Of a DNA stretch of 64,000 nucleotides, positions 9,992-19,804 are shown piece by piece. Position 1 is the stretch's first letter. Each line of letters opens with the position of its first letter. The notes beneath the pieces were generated by a model that worked only from the letters and a program-made list of their open reading frames with translations, was not told the DNA's origin and did not search any database. This stretch comes from Deefgea salmonis (lineage in GTDB: Bacteria; Pseudomonadota; Gammaproteobacteria; Burkholderiales; Chitinibacteraceae). Where the stretch lies: assembly GCF_020531905.1 (NCBI RefSeq), contig NZ_JAJAWG010000001.1, positions 124,001-188,000 on the forward strand, read 5' to 3'. The translations under genes and the position numbers were made by a program.

Positions 9992-12900
9992 ATGAAAAAA
10001 TTATCTGATTTTTGCTTTGACCCGGAACTAAGGGTTTGGTTTTCCACTGTGAATAAGAATTTTTCTTATTCAGATGGAAAGGCAACAGAGGATTTTATCT
10101 ATAAAACTGTCCGTGAAGTTTATGGTCGTGGTGGTAATGAAGATGATTTGGTTGCATATATCCGTGACTGGCCAACTGAGTATCATTTTTCCCGGAGGCG
10201 AGCCAATATAATTAAATATCTTGACGGACTGAAGGTCGGAACTAAAGTGCTTGAGTTGGGGTGCGGTTGTGGTGCTGTTACTGCTGCTTTGGCAAAGATA
10301 GGGTGTGTGGTTGATGCTGTAGAGGGTGCCATTGATCGCGCGAGGGTGGCCGCGGCTCGGACTGAGTATTGCCAGAACGTTAAAGTGTATTGCTCTAATT
10401 TTCAAGATATTGAGTTTGAGCCAATTTATGATGTCGTGACATTGATCGGAGTTTTGGAGTATTCCCCGCAGTATCTTGATTATCCTGATCCTTTTGTTGG
10501 TTGCCTTCAAATGGCAAAGAAAGCATTAAAACCTGGAGGGGTTCTAGTTGTAGCAATTGAAAATAAATTTGGAATTAAATATTTTTCTGGTATGTCTGAG
10601 GATCATCTTGCAATTCCATTTTATGGGATTGAAAGTCGGTACAAAAGTAATCAAGTGACTACTTTAGGTAAAAAAGGGTTGACTGGAAAGTTAGGTGAGG
10701 CTGGTTTTTCTTGGACGGAGTTTCATTATCCTTTTCCGGATTATAAGCTTCCAGAGGTTATTGTTTCTGAAAGTGGGATGCAAGAATCTAGCTTTAATGT
10801 TGCTGATTTGGTGGCTGATTTAGAGTGTCGTGATTATTCTAGCGTTGGAACTTCAGTATTTAATATTTCTGCTGTTATTGATGGTTTGGCAGAGGAGGGT
10901 ATGCTGGGTGATTTATCGAATTCATTTTTAATTATTTCTGGATTTGATGACTCTTCCTCTCTTGTTAGTAAAAATATTTTGGCACGAAAGTATGGATACA
11001 ATAGATCTCCCGGGTATAATTTAATTACAGAGTTTAAACGTAACAATTTTGATATTGTTGTTTGTAAGAGGGCAGTTGATGATAAAGTATTTGTTCAAAA
11101 TGAATTTCTATCGATAGGGAGATTAAAAGAAGCGTATCGTAGTGGACGTAATCTGTGTCGTTTGATGGTCTATGAATTGAATAGAGGGGCTGTTGATGAA
11201 TTTTATAGATTATTATTGCTTTGGATTGATTGGCTTTCTCTAAGAAAAAATGAAATTAATAGTTTTAGCCTTCCTGGTTTTATAGATGCGGTGCCAGGAA
11301 ATTTTATTTATGCTGAAGATGAGCTTAGTATTATTGATACAGAATGGCAAGCTAAAGATAAATTTACATTTGATTTCTTAGTTGTTCGCGGTGTAGTGTC
11401 ATTGTACTATATTGAAGGGGTTCGTAAATATTTTTCAGCGGATTCTTTGTTTTTGTTTTGCGAGAAATTGATTTCTCCTGTACGTGATAAGTTTGATTTA
11501 AAGTTGTTTAGTGTTGTAGATCAGTTTAATAATCATTTATTTGAAACGGTGTATGGCTTGGGCCGTTGGAATGAGTCATCCTATAGAAAAAATAAAGTAG
11601 AAGAAACTAAATTAATTGTTGAGCCTAAGCCATTAGTTAGTTTAATTGCTTTTTATTTACCTCAATTTCATGAAATTACAGAAAATAACAAATGGTGGGG
11701 TGAAGGCTTTACTGAGTGGACAAATGTTCGAGCGGCACAACCTTTGTTTGATGGGCATTACCAGCCGCATGTGCCGCATGCTGATGTTGGGTATTACAAT
11801 TTACTTGATTCTAGTGCCCTTTCCCGTCAAGCGGTCATGGCAAAAAAATATGGAATAAATGGGTTTTGTTTTTATCATTATTGGTTTGATGGCAAAAGAC
11901 TATTAGAAAAACCGGTTGATATTTTACTAGCTCACCCTGAGATTGATTTGCCATTTTGCTTGTGTTGGGCCAATGAAAATTGGACTCGTCGTTGGGATGG
12001 TGGGAATGAAGAAGTTTTAATTGCTCAGTGCCATAGTCAAGAAAGTGATAAACGTTTTGCTGCAGATTTATTGCCTTATTTGCTTGATGTTCGTTACATA
12101 AAAATTAATGAAAAACCCCTTGTTTTAATATACCGTCCAGATTTAATTCCTGATATTGAGTCAGCTACTGCTGGCTGGCGTGAGGTTTGGCGTCAAAGTG
12201 GTGTTGGTGAGGTTTTTCTAGCAAATGTACAGAGTTTTTCGATGGATGATCCTCGTGAAATTGGATTTGATGCTGCGGTGGAGTTTCCCCCTCAAATTGT
12301 CTCATTAAGCTCAATTCGTCCTGAGTATCCAGAGTTTAGTCGCATTGACCCTTTGATTAATCTTGCTAGCTATCCAGCAAGCAGCCGTGCTTGGGCAGGG
12401 CGTGAAACGCCAGCATATACACGGTTCCGAACGGTGATGCCTGCTTGGGATAATGCCAGTCGCAGACGTAAGGGTGGAGCTTCCGTTTTTGTCGATAGCA
12501 CACCGGATTGCTATCGAAAATGGCTAGAGACAACGATTGCTCATACGCTTGTTGAGAAAGAGGGGGATGAACGAATTATTTTTGTGAATGCTTGGAATGA
12601 ATGGGCAGAAGGTTGTCATCTCGAGCCCGATCAGAAATACGGCTACGCCTACTTAGAGGCGACACGTGATGCTTTGTATTCTTCAAGTCCGAAAAAATTG
12701 CCGGCGAATAGTGTTTTTAATGATTGGCTCAAGGCTTTTTCGCTTGATGACCGACAACGTTTAAATATTCATGCTGCGCTCTCTGATAAAAATCTGCCCA
12801 ATATTGTTTTTGTTATTGATGGCTTAGATGCTTCATTGGAACTTATTAGTGATACGTTAAAAAGTATTGTGCCAATATTATCAATGTTGGCTGCGAAAAT

Positions 12901-15340
12901 AATAATTTTAACGCCACATTCAACGACTCAATCATCATCACAAATTATTTGGTTACAAACAAATTGTGTCCCTAAAGGCTTTTGGCATGAAATCGCCTTG
13001 ATTCATGCAGGACAATGGTTTTTTCCATTAAAAGCGGGTGACCGATTAATTCAAGATGACTGGTTGCAAGTACTTGCCGCTTGGCCTTTTGGAGAATATG
13101 TTCGATTAATCTATGGCGATGAACTTTCAATTCAAGAGGATGGAGTTGCCAATGGCGCTATTTTGCGCTCATCAGCAGAGCGCTTAGATTGGTTTGCAAT
13201 GCCCATTCAGGGACGGCATGCGTTGATTGCTGCAGAACTTCTTGCGACTGTTGATTCTGCCGAATGTACAGGTTTTGATGAATTGTTTTTATTACGCCTT
13301 GTACTTGCAGCATCACGAACTAGTACGGGGATTCATTTATCACAATTTTTAGTTAGTAAGACAATTGGGCACTTACAGGTCGACTTTTCCGCCGCGATGG
13401 CAATTTGTCAAAACGAGTTAGATGACTGCTCAATCAAATTGAACATACACCCTGGTTTGTGGGCGGGTAGTACCCATTTAGTTTGTGGCGATCAGAATTT
13501 GCCTGCGGTTCAGGTACTTTTACCCGTTGATCGACCGATCTCATTGCTTTTGCCGGTGATCGAGAATTTATTGGCGACGACTGACTATCCAAATTGGGAG
13601 CTTGTGCTGCTTGCAACTCGCATGGATGAACAATCAGAGGCATTGCTTGATCAAATCACCCAAATTGCACCCGGTCGTTTGTCTGTTTGCCGTGTTGATG
13701 CCACACCAACTTCACCTAGAACAATGATACAAGCGGCAACCGCTGATTTTGCCGTGCTTTGGGCTGCTGATTTGTGCGCGCTACATAAGAGCTGGTTGAG
13801 TGCATTGATTGGCCCTCTGTCCGTCTTTGACGAGCTTGCTGCAAGTGGTGGTTTGTTGCTTGCGCCTTCTGGTGCAATCATCAGTGCGGGTTTGATTCTG
13901 GGGCGCGCAGGGGGCGTCGATCATCTATTGCACGGCAGTACTTTAGATGTTGCTCCGCAGCGGCAAAGTCAGACTGGTCGTATGGTTTCTGCTCTTGATT
14001 TTAGGGGTATCGCCATACGAACTAAACTATTTAAAGACTTGGATAATATACCTGAGGATATTTGGGATTTTTATGCTGCGACTGATGTTGCTTTGAGCCT
14101 TGCTGGGCAGGGGGGGCGTTGCTATTGGTCGCCCTATGCGCCATTACAATGGGCGGGGGATAACCATAAATATTCGGTTGAATTGTCTGAGCTCGGGCTT
14201 CGTGAGCCAGCAGCGCAATCTTTTTGTGAGCGTAATTTTTCCGCATTAGAGCGGGATATCTATTTTAGCCGTTACTTGTCAGAGGATGTTAGTGGCATTC
14301 ATTTTCATCAGTTCGAGTTTGGCGAGCAGTTTTCCAAAAAGGCAGTTAACGCAGATTTGTTACGAGTCATCGCGCTGCCTGCAGACAGTTATGGCTGCGG
14401 TCAGTATCGTGTTCGAAAACCTGCGGCAGCTTTGCAAAAATCAGGTTTGCTGAATGTGATTACGGCTAGTCGCCTACCTTTACCTGCCGAGTTGGCACAA
14501 AGTCAACCAGACTCGATTGTAGTGCAGCGTTTGGTATATGGGCCTGATATTGAACGTTTACGTCAACTACGTCGATGCCGTGAATTGTGGTCTGTTTTTG
14601 AATTGGATGATTATCTGCCTGCTGTACCAAGCTCCAGCTTGCATCGTGGGCAAATTTCCAAAGATATTACCAAACGTATACGGGCAGGTTTGTCGGTTTG
14701 TGATCGATTATTAGTGTCAACTGATTCATTAGCTGATGCTTTGAGTAAGTTCCATTCTAATATTGTGGTTGCACACAATTATTTATGTCCCGATTGGTGG
14801 GATGTGACGCCGATTAAAAAAGAGCGGCAGGATGAACGCTTACGTATTGGTTGGGCAGGCGGCGTAAGTCATACGGGAGACCTTCGTCTATTGCAAAAGG
14901 CTGTTCGAGTACTGGGGGATCGAGTGCAATGGGTATTTATGGGTATGCTCCCAGAATGGATGCCGCCTGAATGGGTTGAGTATCATTCACCGATAAGCAT
15001 TGAGTCTTACCCAGCTCGGTTGGCCAAATTGGACTTAGATTTGGCATTGGCGCCATTAGAAATCAACTTGTTTAATCGCTGTAAAAGTAATCTTCGATTA
15101 TTAGAATATGGCATTTGTGGTTACCCCGTGCTTGCGAGTGATCAGGAGCCTTATCGCTGTGATTTACCCGTTACTTTGGTTAAAACTAGTGAAGATCATT
15201 GGTTGCAGGCGATCGAAGCGAAGCTTGGTCAGCGGGAAGCGTTGCGTGCAGAGGGTTTACAGTTGCAGGCGAAAATAGTTGAAAGTTATCTTTTGGATGG
15301 TGTACGACTTGAAGCTTGGCGTGATGCGTGGATACCTTAG
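9992..15340 (+). CDS. Giant multidomain methyltransferase / WbsX-like / glycosyltransferase protein
   Basis: A 1782-residue protein with no signal peptide. Order seen: (1) SAM methyltransferase about 60-330 (VLELGCGCGAVTAALA, then VVDAVEGA); (2) about 350-520, a kinase-like segment with a phosphotransferase-style PGNFIY...IIDTEWQ; (3) WbsX/GH99-like domain about 549-893 (FYLPQFHEITENNKWWGEGF, then WANENWTRRWDGG and NAWNEWAEGCHLEPD); (4) two GT2-like halves about 900-1170 and 1174-1430; (5) a GT1-like C-terminal domain about 1456-1782 (YGCGQYRVRKPAAAL, GWAGGVSHTGD). Such proteins occur in O-antigen and flagellin glycosylation loci. Being directly upstream of fliC, it probably assembles or transfers a flagellin glycan. 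The 5' third is AT-rich, the 3' part closer to the host. Confidence 0.8.
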   Translation: MKKLSDFCFDPELRVWFSTVNKNFSYSDGKATEDFIYKTVREVYGRGGNEDDLVAYIRDWPTEYHFSRRRANIIKYLDGLKVGTKVLELGCGCGAVTAALAKIGCVVDAVEGAIDRARVAAARTEYCQNVKVYCSNFQDIEFEPIYDVVTLIGVLEYSPQYLDYPDPFVGCLQMAKKALKPGGVLVVAIENKFGIKYFSGMSEDHLAIPFYGIESRYKSNQVTTLGKKGLTGKLGEAGFSWTEFHYPFPDYKLPEVIVSESGMQESSFNVADLVADLECRDYSSVGTSVFNISAVIDGLAEEGMLGDLSNSFLIISGFDDSSSLVSKNILARKYGYNRSPGYNLITEFKRNNFDIVVCKRAVDDKVFVQNEFLSIGRLKEAYRSGRNLCRLMVYELNRGAVDEFYRLLLLWIDWLSLRKNEINSFSLPGFIDAVPGNFIYAEDELSIIDTEWQAKDKFTFDFLVVRGVVSLYYIEGVRKYFSADSLFLFCEKLISPVRDKFDLKLFSVVDQFNNHLFETVYGLGRWNESSYRKNKVEETKLIVEPKPLVSLIAFYLPQFHEITENNKWWGEGFTEWTNVRAAQPLFDGHYQPHVPHADVGYYNLLDSSALSRQAVMAKKYGINGFCFYHYWFDGKRLLEKPVDILLAHPEIDLPFCLCWANENWTRRWDGGNEEVLIAQCHSQESDKRFAADLLPYLLDVRYIKINEKPLVLIYRPDLIPDIESATAGWREVWRQSGVGEVFLANVQSFSMDDPREIGFDAAVEFPPQIVSLSSIRPEYPEFSRIDPLINLASYPASSRAWAGRETPAYTRFRTVMPAWDNASRRRKGGASVFVDSTPDCYRKWLETTIAHTLVEKEGDERIIFVNAWNEWAEGCHLEPDQKYGYAYLEATRDALYSSSPKKLPANSVFNDWLKAFSLDDRQRLNIHAALSDKNLPNIVFVIDGLDASLELISDTLKSIVPILSMLAAKIIILTPHSTTQSSSQIIWLQTNCVPKGFWHEIALIHAGQWFFPLKAGDRLIQDDWLQVLAAWPFGEYVRLIYGDELSIQEDGVANGAILRSSAERLDWFAMPIQGRHALIAAELLATVDSAECTGFDELFLLRLVLAASRTSTGIHLSQFLVSKTIGHLQVDFSAAMAICQNELDDCSIKLNIHPGLWAGSTHLVCGDQNLPAVQVLLPVDRPISLLLPVIENLLATTDYPNWELVLLATRMDEQSEALLDQITQIAPGRLSVCRVDATPTSPRTMIQAATADFAVLWAADLCALHKSWLSALIGPLSVFDELAASGGLLLAPSGAIISAGLILGRAGGVDHLLHGSTLDVAPQRQSQTGRMVSALDFRGIAIRTKLFKDLDNIPEDIWDFYAATDVALSLAGQGGRCYWSPYAPLQWAGDNHKYSVELSELGLREPAAQSFCERNFSALERDIYFSRYLSEDVSGIHFHQFEFGEQFSKKAVNADLLRVIALPADSYGCGQYRVRKPAAALQKSGLLNVITASRLPLPAELAQSQPDSIVVQRLVYGPDIERLRQLRRCRELWSVFELDDYLPAVPSSSLHRGQISKDITKRIRAGLSVCDRLLVSTDSLADALSKFHSNIVVAHNYLCPDWWDVTPIKKERQDERLRIGWAGGVSHTGDLRLLQKAVRVLGDRVQWVFMGMLPEWMPPEWVEYHSPISIESYPARLAKLDLDLALAPLEINLFNRCKSNLRLLEYGICGYPVLASDQEPYRCDLPVTLVKTSEDHWLQAIEAKLGQREALRAEGLQLQAKIVESYLLDGVRLEAWRDAWIP

Positions 15341-15441
15341 ATCGGCATACTTGCATAGTGAAAGCATGAGTTGTATGGCTCAACAGAGATGGGTTTTGTA
15401 TGTTTTTATGGTCATAAAAAAAATAATCTGGAGTGATGTCC

Positions 15442-15468
15442 TAAAGTTTTGTTTTTTACAACCGAAAA
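15442..15468 (+). promoter_or_regulatory. Sigma-28 (FliA) promoter of fliC
   Basis: TAAAGTTT (15442-15449), exactly 11 nt, then ACCGAAAA (15461-15468), against the FliA consensus TAAAGTTT-N11-GCCGATAA. It lies 67 nt upstream of the flagellin ATG. Confidence 0.8.
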
Positions 15469-15534
15469 AACAGTTGTAGGCGGCGCAATGATGCGAACCG
15501 CTGAAGCGTAAATCAATCTTCAAGGAGCAGCATC

Positions 15535-16986
15535 ATGGCCGCCGTTATTAACACCAATGTACCTTCGTTAACCGCACAGAATAATCTGTCTAAATCTCAA
15601 TCTGCGCTTTCTACATCATTGCAACGTTTGTCTTCTGGTCTACGCATTAATAGTGCAAAAGATGATGCGGCAGGTTTGGCGATTTCAGAACGGATGACGA
15701 GTCAAGTGCGTGGTTTGGATCAAGCAAAACGCAATTCAAATGACGGTGTCTCAATGTCGCAAACCGCAGAGGGCGCGCTGTCATCCTCTGGTGATATTTT
15801 GCAACGGGTGCGTGAATTGGCCGTTCAGTCGTCAAATTCAAGTAATAGCTCGTCTGATCGCCAAGCGATTCAGGCAGAGGTGAATCAACTGACGCAAGAT
15901 TTGGATCGGATCTCAACGCAAACTGCATTTAACGGTACAAAATTGCTCGATGGTAGTGCCGGTACTTTGAATTTTCAGGTTGGTGCCAATGCGAACGAAT
16001 TGATTTCAGCCTCTGGTGCTAACTTTCGAACAACAAATTACGGCAATAATCAAGTAACGAACGATCAGAAAGCAGTTGCGTCTGGTTCTAGCGTTGCTGC
16101 AGGTGCTGTTGTAGTTGCTGGTTATCTAGGGTCTAAAAGTGTCACAACAGTGTTAGGAGATACTGCTAAATCGATTGCTCAAAATGTCAATCAGGCAACG
16201 TCAGACACTGGAGTTACCGCGACGGCTAAAACACTTAGCTCATTGAAGTTGGGTCAAAATGAAGCTTATTCATTTAGTATTGTTTCCGATAATCCGGCCG
16301 CCTCTCCAGTAACTATTGCATTTTCAACGGGGGCAACAGCTGATGCAAGTGGATATGCTTCAGCAATTAATAATATTAATGCTCAATCGTCGAAAACAGG
16401 TGTGGTCGCTGAGTTTGATAAAGTAAATTCGAGTATTAAATTAACAAATTCAACAGGTAATGATATTAAGATTACAAATGGAGCAACAGCAAATACTAAA
16501 TTTGATGTTCAAAGTTATACAACCACAGGAACGCTTACTGCTGCGTATGACGGAAAGGGTGCTGCCGCGGTTGCGATAGTCAATGGTACAGTAACATTTG
16601 ATTCGGAAAATAGTTTTAAAGTGACTGATACATCTGGTTTGCAAGGCACTAATACGGCATCAAAGTTAAACTCAGTCGCGGGTTTGGATGTTACCTCCTT
16701 TGCTAATGCGCAAGATGCAATTAAAACGATTGATTCTGCGCTCGCTTCAGTCAACAATCAGCGCGCTAAGTTTGGTGCTTTACAATCGCGTTTTGAAGTG
16801 GCAATCGGTAATTTGTCGACAACTTCTGAAAATCTGTCTGCATCTCGTAGTCGGATTCGTGATGCGGACTTTGCATCAGAAACCGCAAGTTTGACGCGTA
16901 ATCAAGTCTTGCAACAGGCAGGTAACGCAATGTTGGGTCAAGCCAATGCACTCCCAAACCAAGTGCTTAGCTTGCTTCGTGGTTAA
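15535..16986 (+). CDS. fliC: Flagellin
   Basis: Filament subunit. The 483 residues have the conserved N-terminal D0/D1 region ([20 protein letters not shown], then [20 protein letters not shown]) and the C-terminal D1/D0 region ([20 protein letters not shown], then [14 protein letters not shown]). The central D2/D3 region (about 165-390) is variable and rich in Ser, Thr, Ala and Asn, as expected for the exposed, often O-glycosylated face. AAGGAG precedes the ATG, a sigma-28 promoter lies upstream and a terminator follows, so fliC is probably the most strongly expressed gene here. The neighbouring glycan genes suggest that it is glycosylated. Confidence 0.97.
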   Translation: MAAVINTNVPSLTAQNNLSKSQSALSTSLQRLSSGLRINSAKDDAAGLAISERMTSQVRGLDQAKRNSNDGVSMSQTAEGALSSSGDILQRVRELAVQSSNSSNSSSDRQAIQAEVNQLTQDLDRISTQTAFNGTKLLDGSAGTLNFQVGANANELISASGANFRTTNYGNNQVTNDQKAVASGSSVAAGAVVVAGYLGSKSVTTVLGDTAKSIAQNVNQATSDTGVTATAKTLSSLKLGQNEAYSFSIVSDNPAASPVTIAFSTGATADASGYASAINNINAQSSKTGVVAEFDKVNSSIKLTNSTGNDIKITNGATANTKFDVQSYTTTGTLTAAYDGKGAAAVAIVNGTVTFDSENSFKVTDTSGLQGTNTASKLNSVAGLDVTSFANAQDAIKTIDSALASVNNQRAKFGALQSRFEVAIGNLSTTSENLSASRSRIRDADFASETASLTRNQVLQQAGNAMLGQANALPNQVLSLLRG

Positions 16987-17015
16987 CCAGGTAGTAAATT
17001 GATAGTCTAACTAAT

Positions 17016-17047
17016 GCCTCGGCTGTGTTTGCAGTCGGGGCGTTTTT
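17016..17047 (+). terminator. Terminator/attenuator between fliC and flaG
   Basis: GCCTCGGCTG pairs with CAGTCGGGGC through two G-U pairs and is followed by GTTTTT. It would limit readthrough from the very active fliC promoter into flaG-fliD-fliS. Confidence 0.75.
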
Positions 17048-17061
17048 CTAATTGGAGGTGT

Positions 17062-17484
17062 ATGATGCAAATTAATTCAATTGCTCATGTAAGCTCGGTA
17101 CCAATGAATGATGGGCAGTCAAAAACAAGCAAAAATAATAACTCAACCGATGTTGGATCGGCACCAACAACAGTTCTAGCCGCCAGTTTGGCTGCGCAGC
17201 AACAGATTGTCGGGGTTGGCGCGGGGGAAAAAAGTGCCAGTGCGGGGGGGCGTGATTCGAGCGGGGAAGAGCGTAAGGCTGCAGTTGAAATGCTCAATCA
17301 GATTGTAAAGTCAAATAATGAGTCTTTGCAGTTTTCAATTGACGATGATACTGATATTCGTCTGGTAAAATTAATCGATATTTCGACTAAAGAAACAATT
17401 CGCCAATTTCCTTCTGAAGAAATTGTCGACATTGCGCGTGCAATGAAAAAACTCCAAGGGATGATGGTGGTTGATAAGGCTTAA
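17062..17484 (+). CDS. flaG: FlaG family protein
   Basis: A 140-residue protein that influences filament length. The N-terminus is low-complexity and variable; the C-terminal half carries the FlaG core (LQFSIDDDTDIRLVKLIDIS, then IRQFPSEEIVDIARAMKKLQG). The start at ATG 17062 is preferred over the upstream ATG 17014 because GGAGGT lies at 17054-17059 and the upstream codons fall in the terminator hairpin. It sits between fliC and fliD, its normal place. Confidence 0.92.
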   Translation: MMQINSIAHVSSVPMNDGQSKTSKNNNSTDVGSAPTTVLAASLAAQQQIVGVGAGEKSASAGGRDSSGEERKAAVEMLNQIVKSNNESLQFSIDDDTDIRLVKLIDISTKETIRQFPSEEIVDIARAMKKLQGMMVVDKA

Positions 17485-17528
17485 TTGCCTTTGGTTGTCT
17501 AGCTAGGATTAATTAAGGGAGTATCGAT

Positions 17529-19016
17529 ATGGCTCTGACTTCGTCTGGCTTGGGATCTGGTTTGGATGTGGCGGGGATTGTCTCTTCATTAATGAAGGTT
17601 GAGCGTGCGCCATTGGGTAAATTAGATACTAAAGAAGCAGGTATTCAAGCCAAAATCTCAGCACTTGGTACGGTAAAAGGCAGCATTTCAGCGCTACGCA
17701 CGGCCATGGTGGCTTTGCAAGACATGAGCAAATTTGTTGGTTTAAAAGCCAGTAGTTCTGACTCCAGCTTTGCCAGTTTAAGTGTGACTGCCGGTGCCGC
17801 AGCAGGCGCTTATAGTCTTGAGGTGCAAGAGCTGGCCAATAGCCAAAAGTTAACCAGCAAGAGTGGGGTATTTACCGCCGATAGCCAGATTCTGGCGACC
17901 TCGGCCGCATTGGGCGGTAAAGGGAAAATCACGATTACATTTGGTGATGCCAATGGAACGAGTGCGTTTATTCCTAATACGACTAAAACACCGGTCAATA
18001 TTGATTTAGATCCCGGTAGCGATGGTAATTTAACTTTGGCAGAAGTTCGAGATCAAATTAATGCCAAAGATGTGGGTGTTACCGCGAGTTTAATTCAAGC
18101 GGCCAATGGTGATGTGCGTTTGAGTTTGCTAAGTAAAGATACGGGCAAGGCCAATGGCATTAAAATAGACGTAGCGGCACCTGGTGTGGCGACCGATTTA
18201 AATAAATTAACGTATGATCCCGATGCATTGACCGCAGGTTTTGAAGTGCTAGCGGGCAATGAAGCAAAAGATGCTACTTTTATACTGAATGGCGTATCGA
18301 TTCAGCGCTCCAGCAACACGATTGCCGATGTGGTGAGTAATGCCACGATTACGCTGAATAAAAAAACGACAGCGGCAATTAATTTGGAAGTTAAATCCGA
18401 TAGTGCTTCTGTTTCAAGTATGGTTGATGCTTTAGTTAAGGCTTATAACGATACGAATAAAATGCTTAACGATGCCTCGGCATATAATGCAGAAACCAAG
18501 CAAACTGCTATTTTAAATGGCGATAGTACTATTCGTAGTGCGCAAACGGCGATTAGAAATTTGCTAGGAATTTCTATTGAAGGTACTGGCGATTTACAAA
18601 CCATGATGGGTATTGGTGTTTCGGTACAAAGAGATGGTTCATTAAAGTTTGATAAAAGTAAATTAGAAAAATCAATTGCTGCTGATCCAGCGAATGTGGC
18701 TAAATTTTTTGGTGCTTATGATAAAGTGGCAAATTCAACGATTGTGCCAGAAACTGCAAAAACAGGCATTGCTTATCAGTTTGATCAAATCCTAAAGCGA
18801 TTGGTTGATACAAAAGGTACTTTTGATTCTAAAGTGGACGGTTTAAAAAGCTCAGTAAAAAATATTGGGCAGCAGCGAGAATTATTGACGCGACGCTTTG
18901 ATTCGGTAGAGAAACGATATAGAGAGCAATTTACAATGTTAGATATTAATGTTGCCAAAATGCAGCAAACTTCAGGCTGGTTAAGCCAGCAATTGGCAAA
19001 TTTGCCTAAGGGGTAG
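17529..19016 (+). CDS. fliD: Flagellar filament capping protein FliD
   Basis: Pentameric cap at the filament tip that promotes flagellin insertion. The 495 residues show the N-terminal FliD domain (ALTSSGLGSGLDVAGIVSSLMKVE) and the C-terminal domain (about 260-490, with VDALVKAYNDTNKMLND and LLGISIEGTGDLQTMMGIGV), ending in a coiled-coil-like tail. It is followed 5 nt later by fliS, which implies co-transcription and coupling. Confidence 0.95.
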   Translation: MALTSSGLGSGLDVAGIVSSLMKVERAPLGKLDTKEAGIQAKISALGTVKGSISALRTAMVALQDMSKFVGLKASSSDSSFASLSVTAGAAAGAYSLEVQELANSQKLTSKSGVFTADSQILATSAALGGKGKITITFGDANGTSAFIPNTTKTPVNIDLDPGSDGNLTLAEVRDQINAKDVGVTASLIQAANGDVRLSLLSKDTGKANGIKIDVAAPGVATDLNKLTYDPDALTAGFEVLAGNEAKDATFILNGVSIQRSSNTIADVVSNATITLNKKTTAAINLEVKSDSASVSSMVDALVKAYNDTNKMLNDASAYNAETKQTAILNGDSTIRSAQTAIRNLLGISIEGTGDLQTMMGIGVSVQRDGSLKFDKSKLEKSIAADPANVAKFFGAYDKVANSTIVPETAKTGIAYQFDQILKRLVDTKGTFDSKVDGLKSSVKNIGQQRELLTRRFDSVEKRYREQFTMLDINVAKMQQTSGWLSQQLANLPKG

Positions 19017-19021
19017 GCGTT

Positions 19022-19471
19022 ATGCATAAAGGTGCAATGAAAGCATATGGGGCAGCCACAATTGATGAGCAAGTTGCAACGGCTAGCCCCCATCGTTTGA
19101 TCGTGATGTTGTTTGATGGTGCGATTAAATCAATTAATTTGGCAAAATTTCATCTACAGCAAGGTAATATCGCAGCAAAAGGTGAAAGTATTAGCAAGGC
19201 GATAGCCATTATTGAGGAGGGTCTACGACTTTCTTTGGATAAACAGATTGGCGGTGAAATCGTTAATAATTTAGATTCTTTATATGAATATGCAGCTTAT
19301 CAGTTAATGTTAGCTAATTTGCATAATCGGGTCGAGTTACTCGATGAGGTTTTATTGTTATTAAATCAGCTTAAATTATCATGGGAAAGTATCGATCCTC
19401 GATTGCAAATAAGCCCTCAGAGTTCTGAAAAATTGCCAGAGTTGAATAATTTAAGTTTTGGCCGAGCTTGA
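19022..19471 (+). CDS. fliS: Flagellar export chaperone FliS
   Basis: Binds the flagellin C-terminus in the cytoplasm and prevents premature polymerisation. The 149 residues begin with the typical YGAATIDEQVATASPHRLIVMLFDGAIKSI pattern of tyrosine-containing N-terminus plus LI.MLYDGA helix (here LMLFDGA-like), followed by the helical bundle with ANLHNRVELLDEVLLLL. It is placed 5 nt after fliD and 4 nt before a fliT-like gene. Confidence 0.94.
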   Translation: MHKGAMKAYGAATIDEQVATASPHRLIVMLFDGAIKSINLAKFHLQQGNIAAKGESISKAIAIIEEGLRLSLDKQIGGEIVNNLDSLYEYAAYQLMLANLHNRVELLDEVLLLLNQLKLSWESIDPRLQISPQSSEKLPELNNLSFGRA

Positions 19472-19475
19472 TTGA

Positions 19476-19784
19476 ATGGCTATTTTAAATGAAATGCAGC
19501 AGTTACTGATTCTGTCCGAAAGCTTGCTGGGCATGGCGAAGAATGAAGCTTGGGATGATTTTTTTCTTGCGTGGCCGGCGTATGATGAATTGATTTCTCG
19601 TCGATCTAATATCAATTGGCTCGATTTTTCAAAGAATGATCAAATAGAATTAAAAAAAATACTGCTTGAAATTGAAACGGTGCATGTGTCCTTAATTGCT
19701 GCATCATCGGCTTGGCGGACCGAGTTGCAAGACTTGCTGCAAACTATTGTTCAGTCTCGCAAGCTGAGTATCAGCTATCGCTAG
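19476..19784 (+). CDS. fliT: FliT-like flagellar chaperone
   Basis: A 102-residue, mostly helical protein immediately after fliS, the usual place of FliT, the chaperone of FliD. Conserved-looking features are the N-terminal helix LLILSESLLGMAKNEAWDDF, then LISRRSNI, and the C-terminal LQTIVQSRKLSISY. Sequence conservation in this family is weak, so size, helical content and position carry much of the call. There is no clear Shine-Dalgarno; translation is probably coupled to fliS. Confidence 0.7.
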   Translation: MAILNEMQQLLILSESLLGMAKNEAWDDFFLAWPAYDELISRRSNINWLDFSKNDQIELKKILLEIETVHVSLIAASSAWRTELQDLLQTIVQSRKLSISYR

Positions 19785-19804
19785 GGTATATTAATGGGGG
19801 TATT

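Noticed and set aside
9813-9995. 60-codon frame before the giant gene
   Set aside because: No ribosome site, no family resemblance, Cys/Phe-rich composition typical of non-coding AT-rich DNA.
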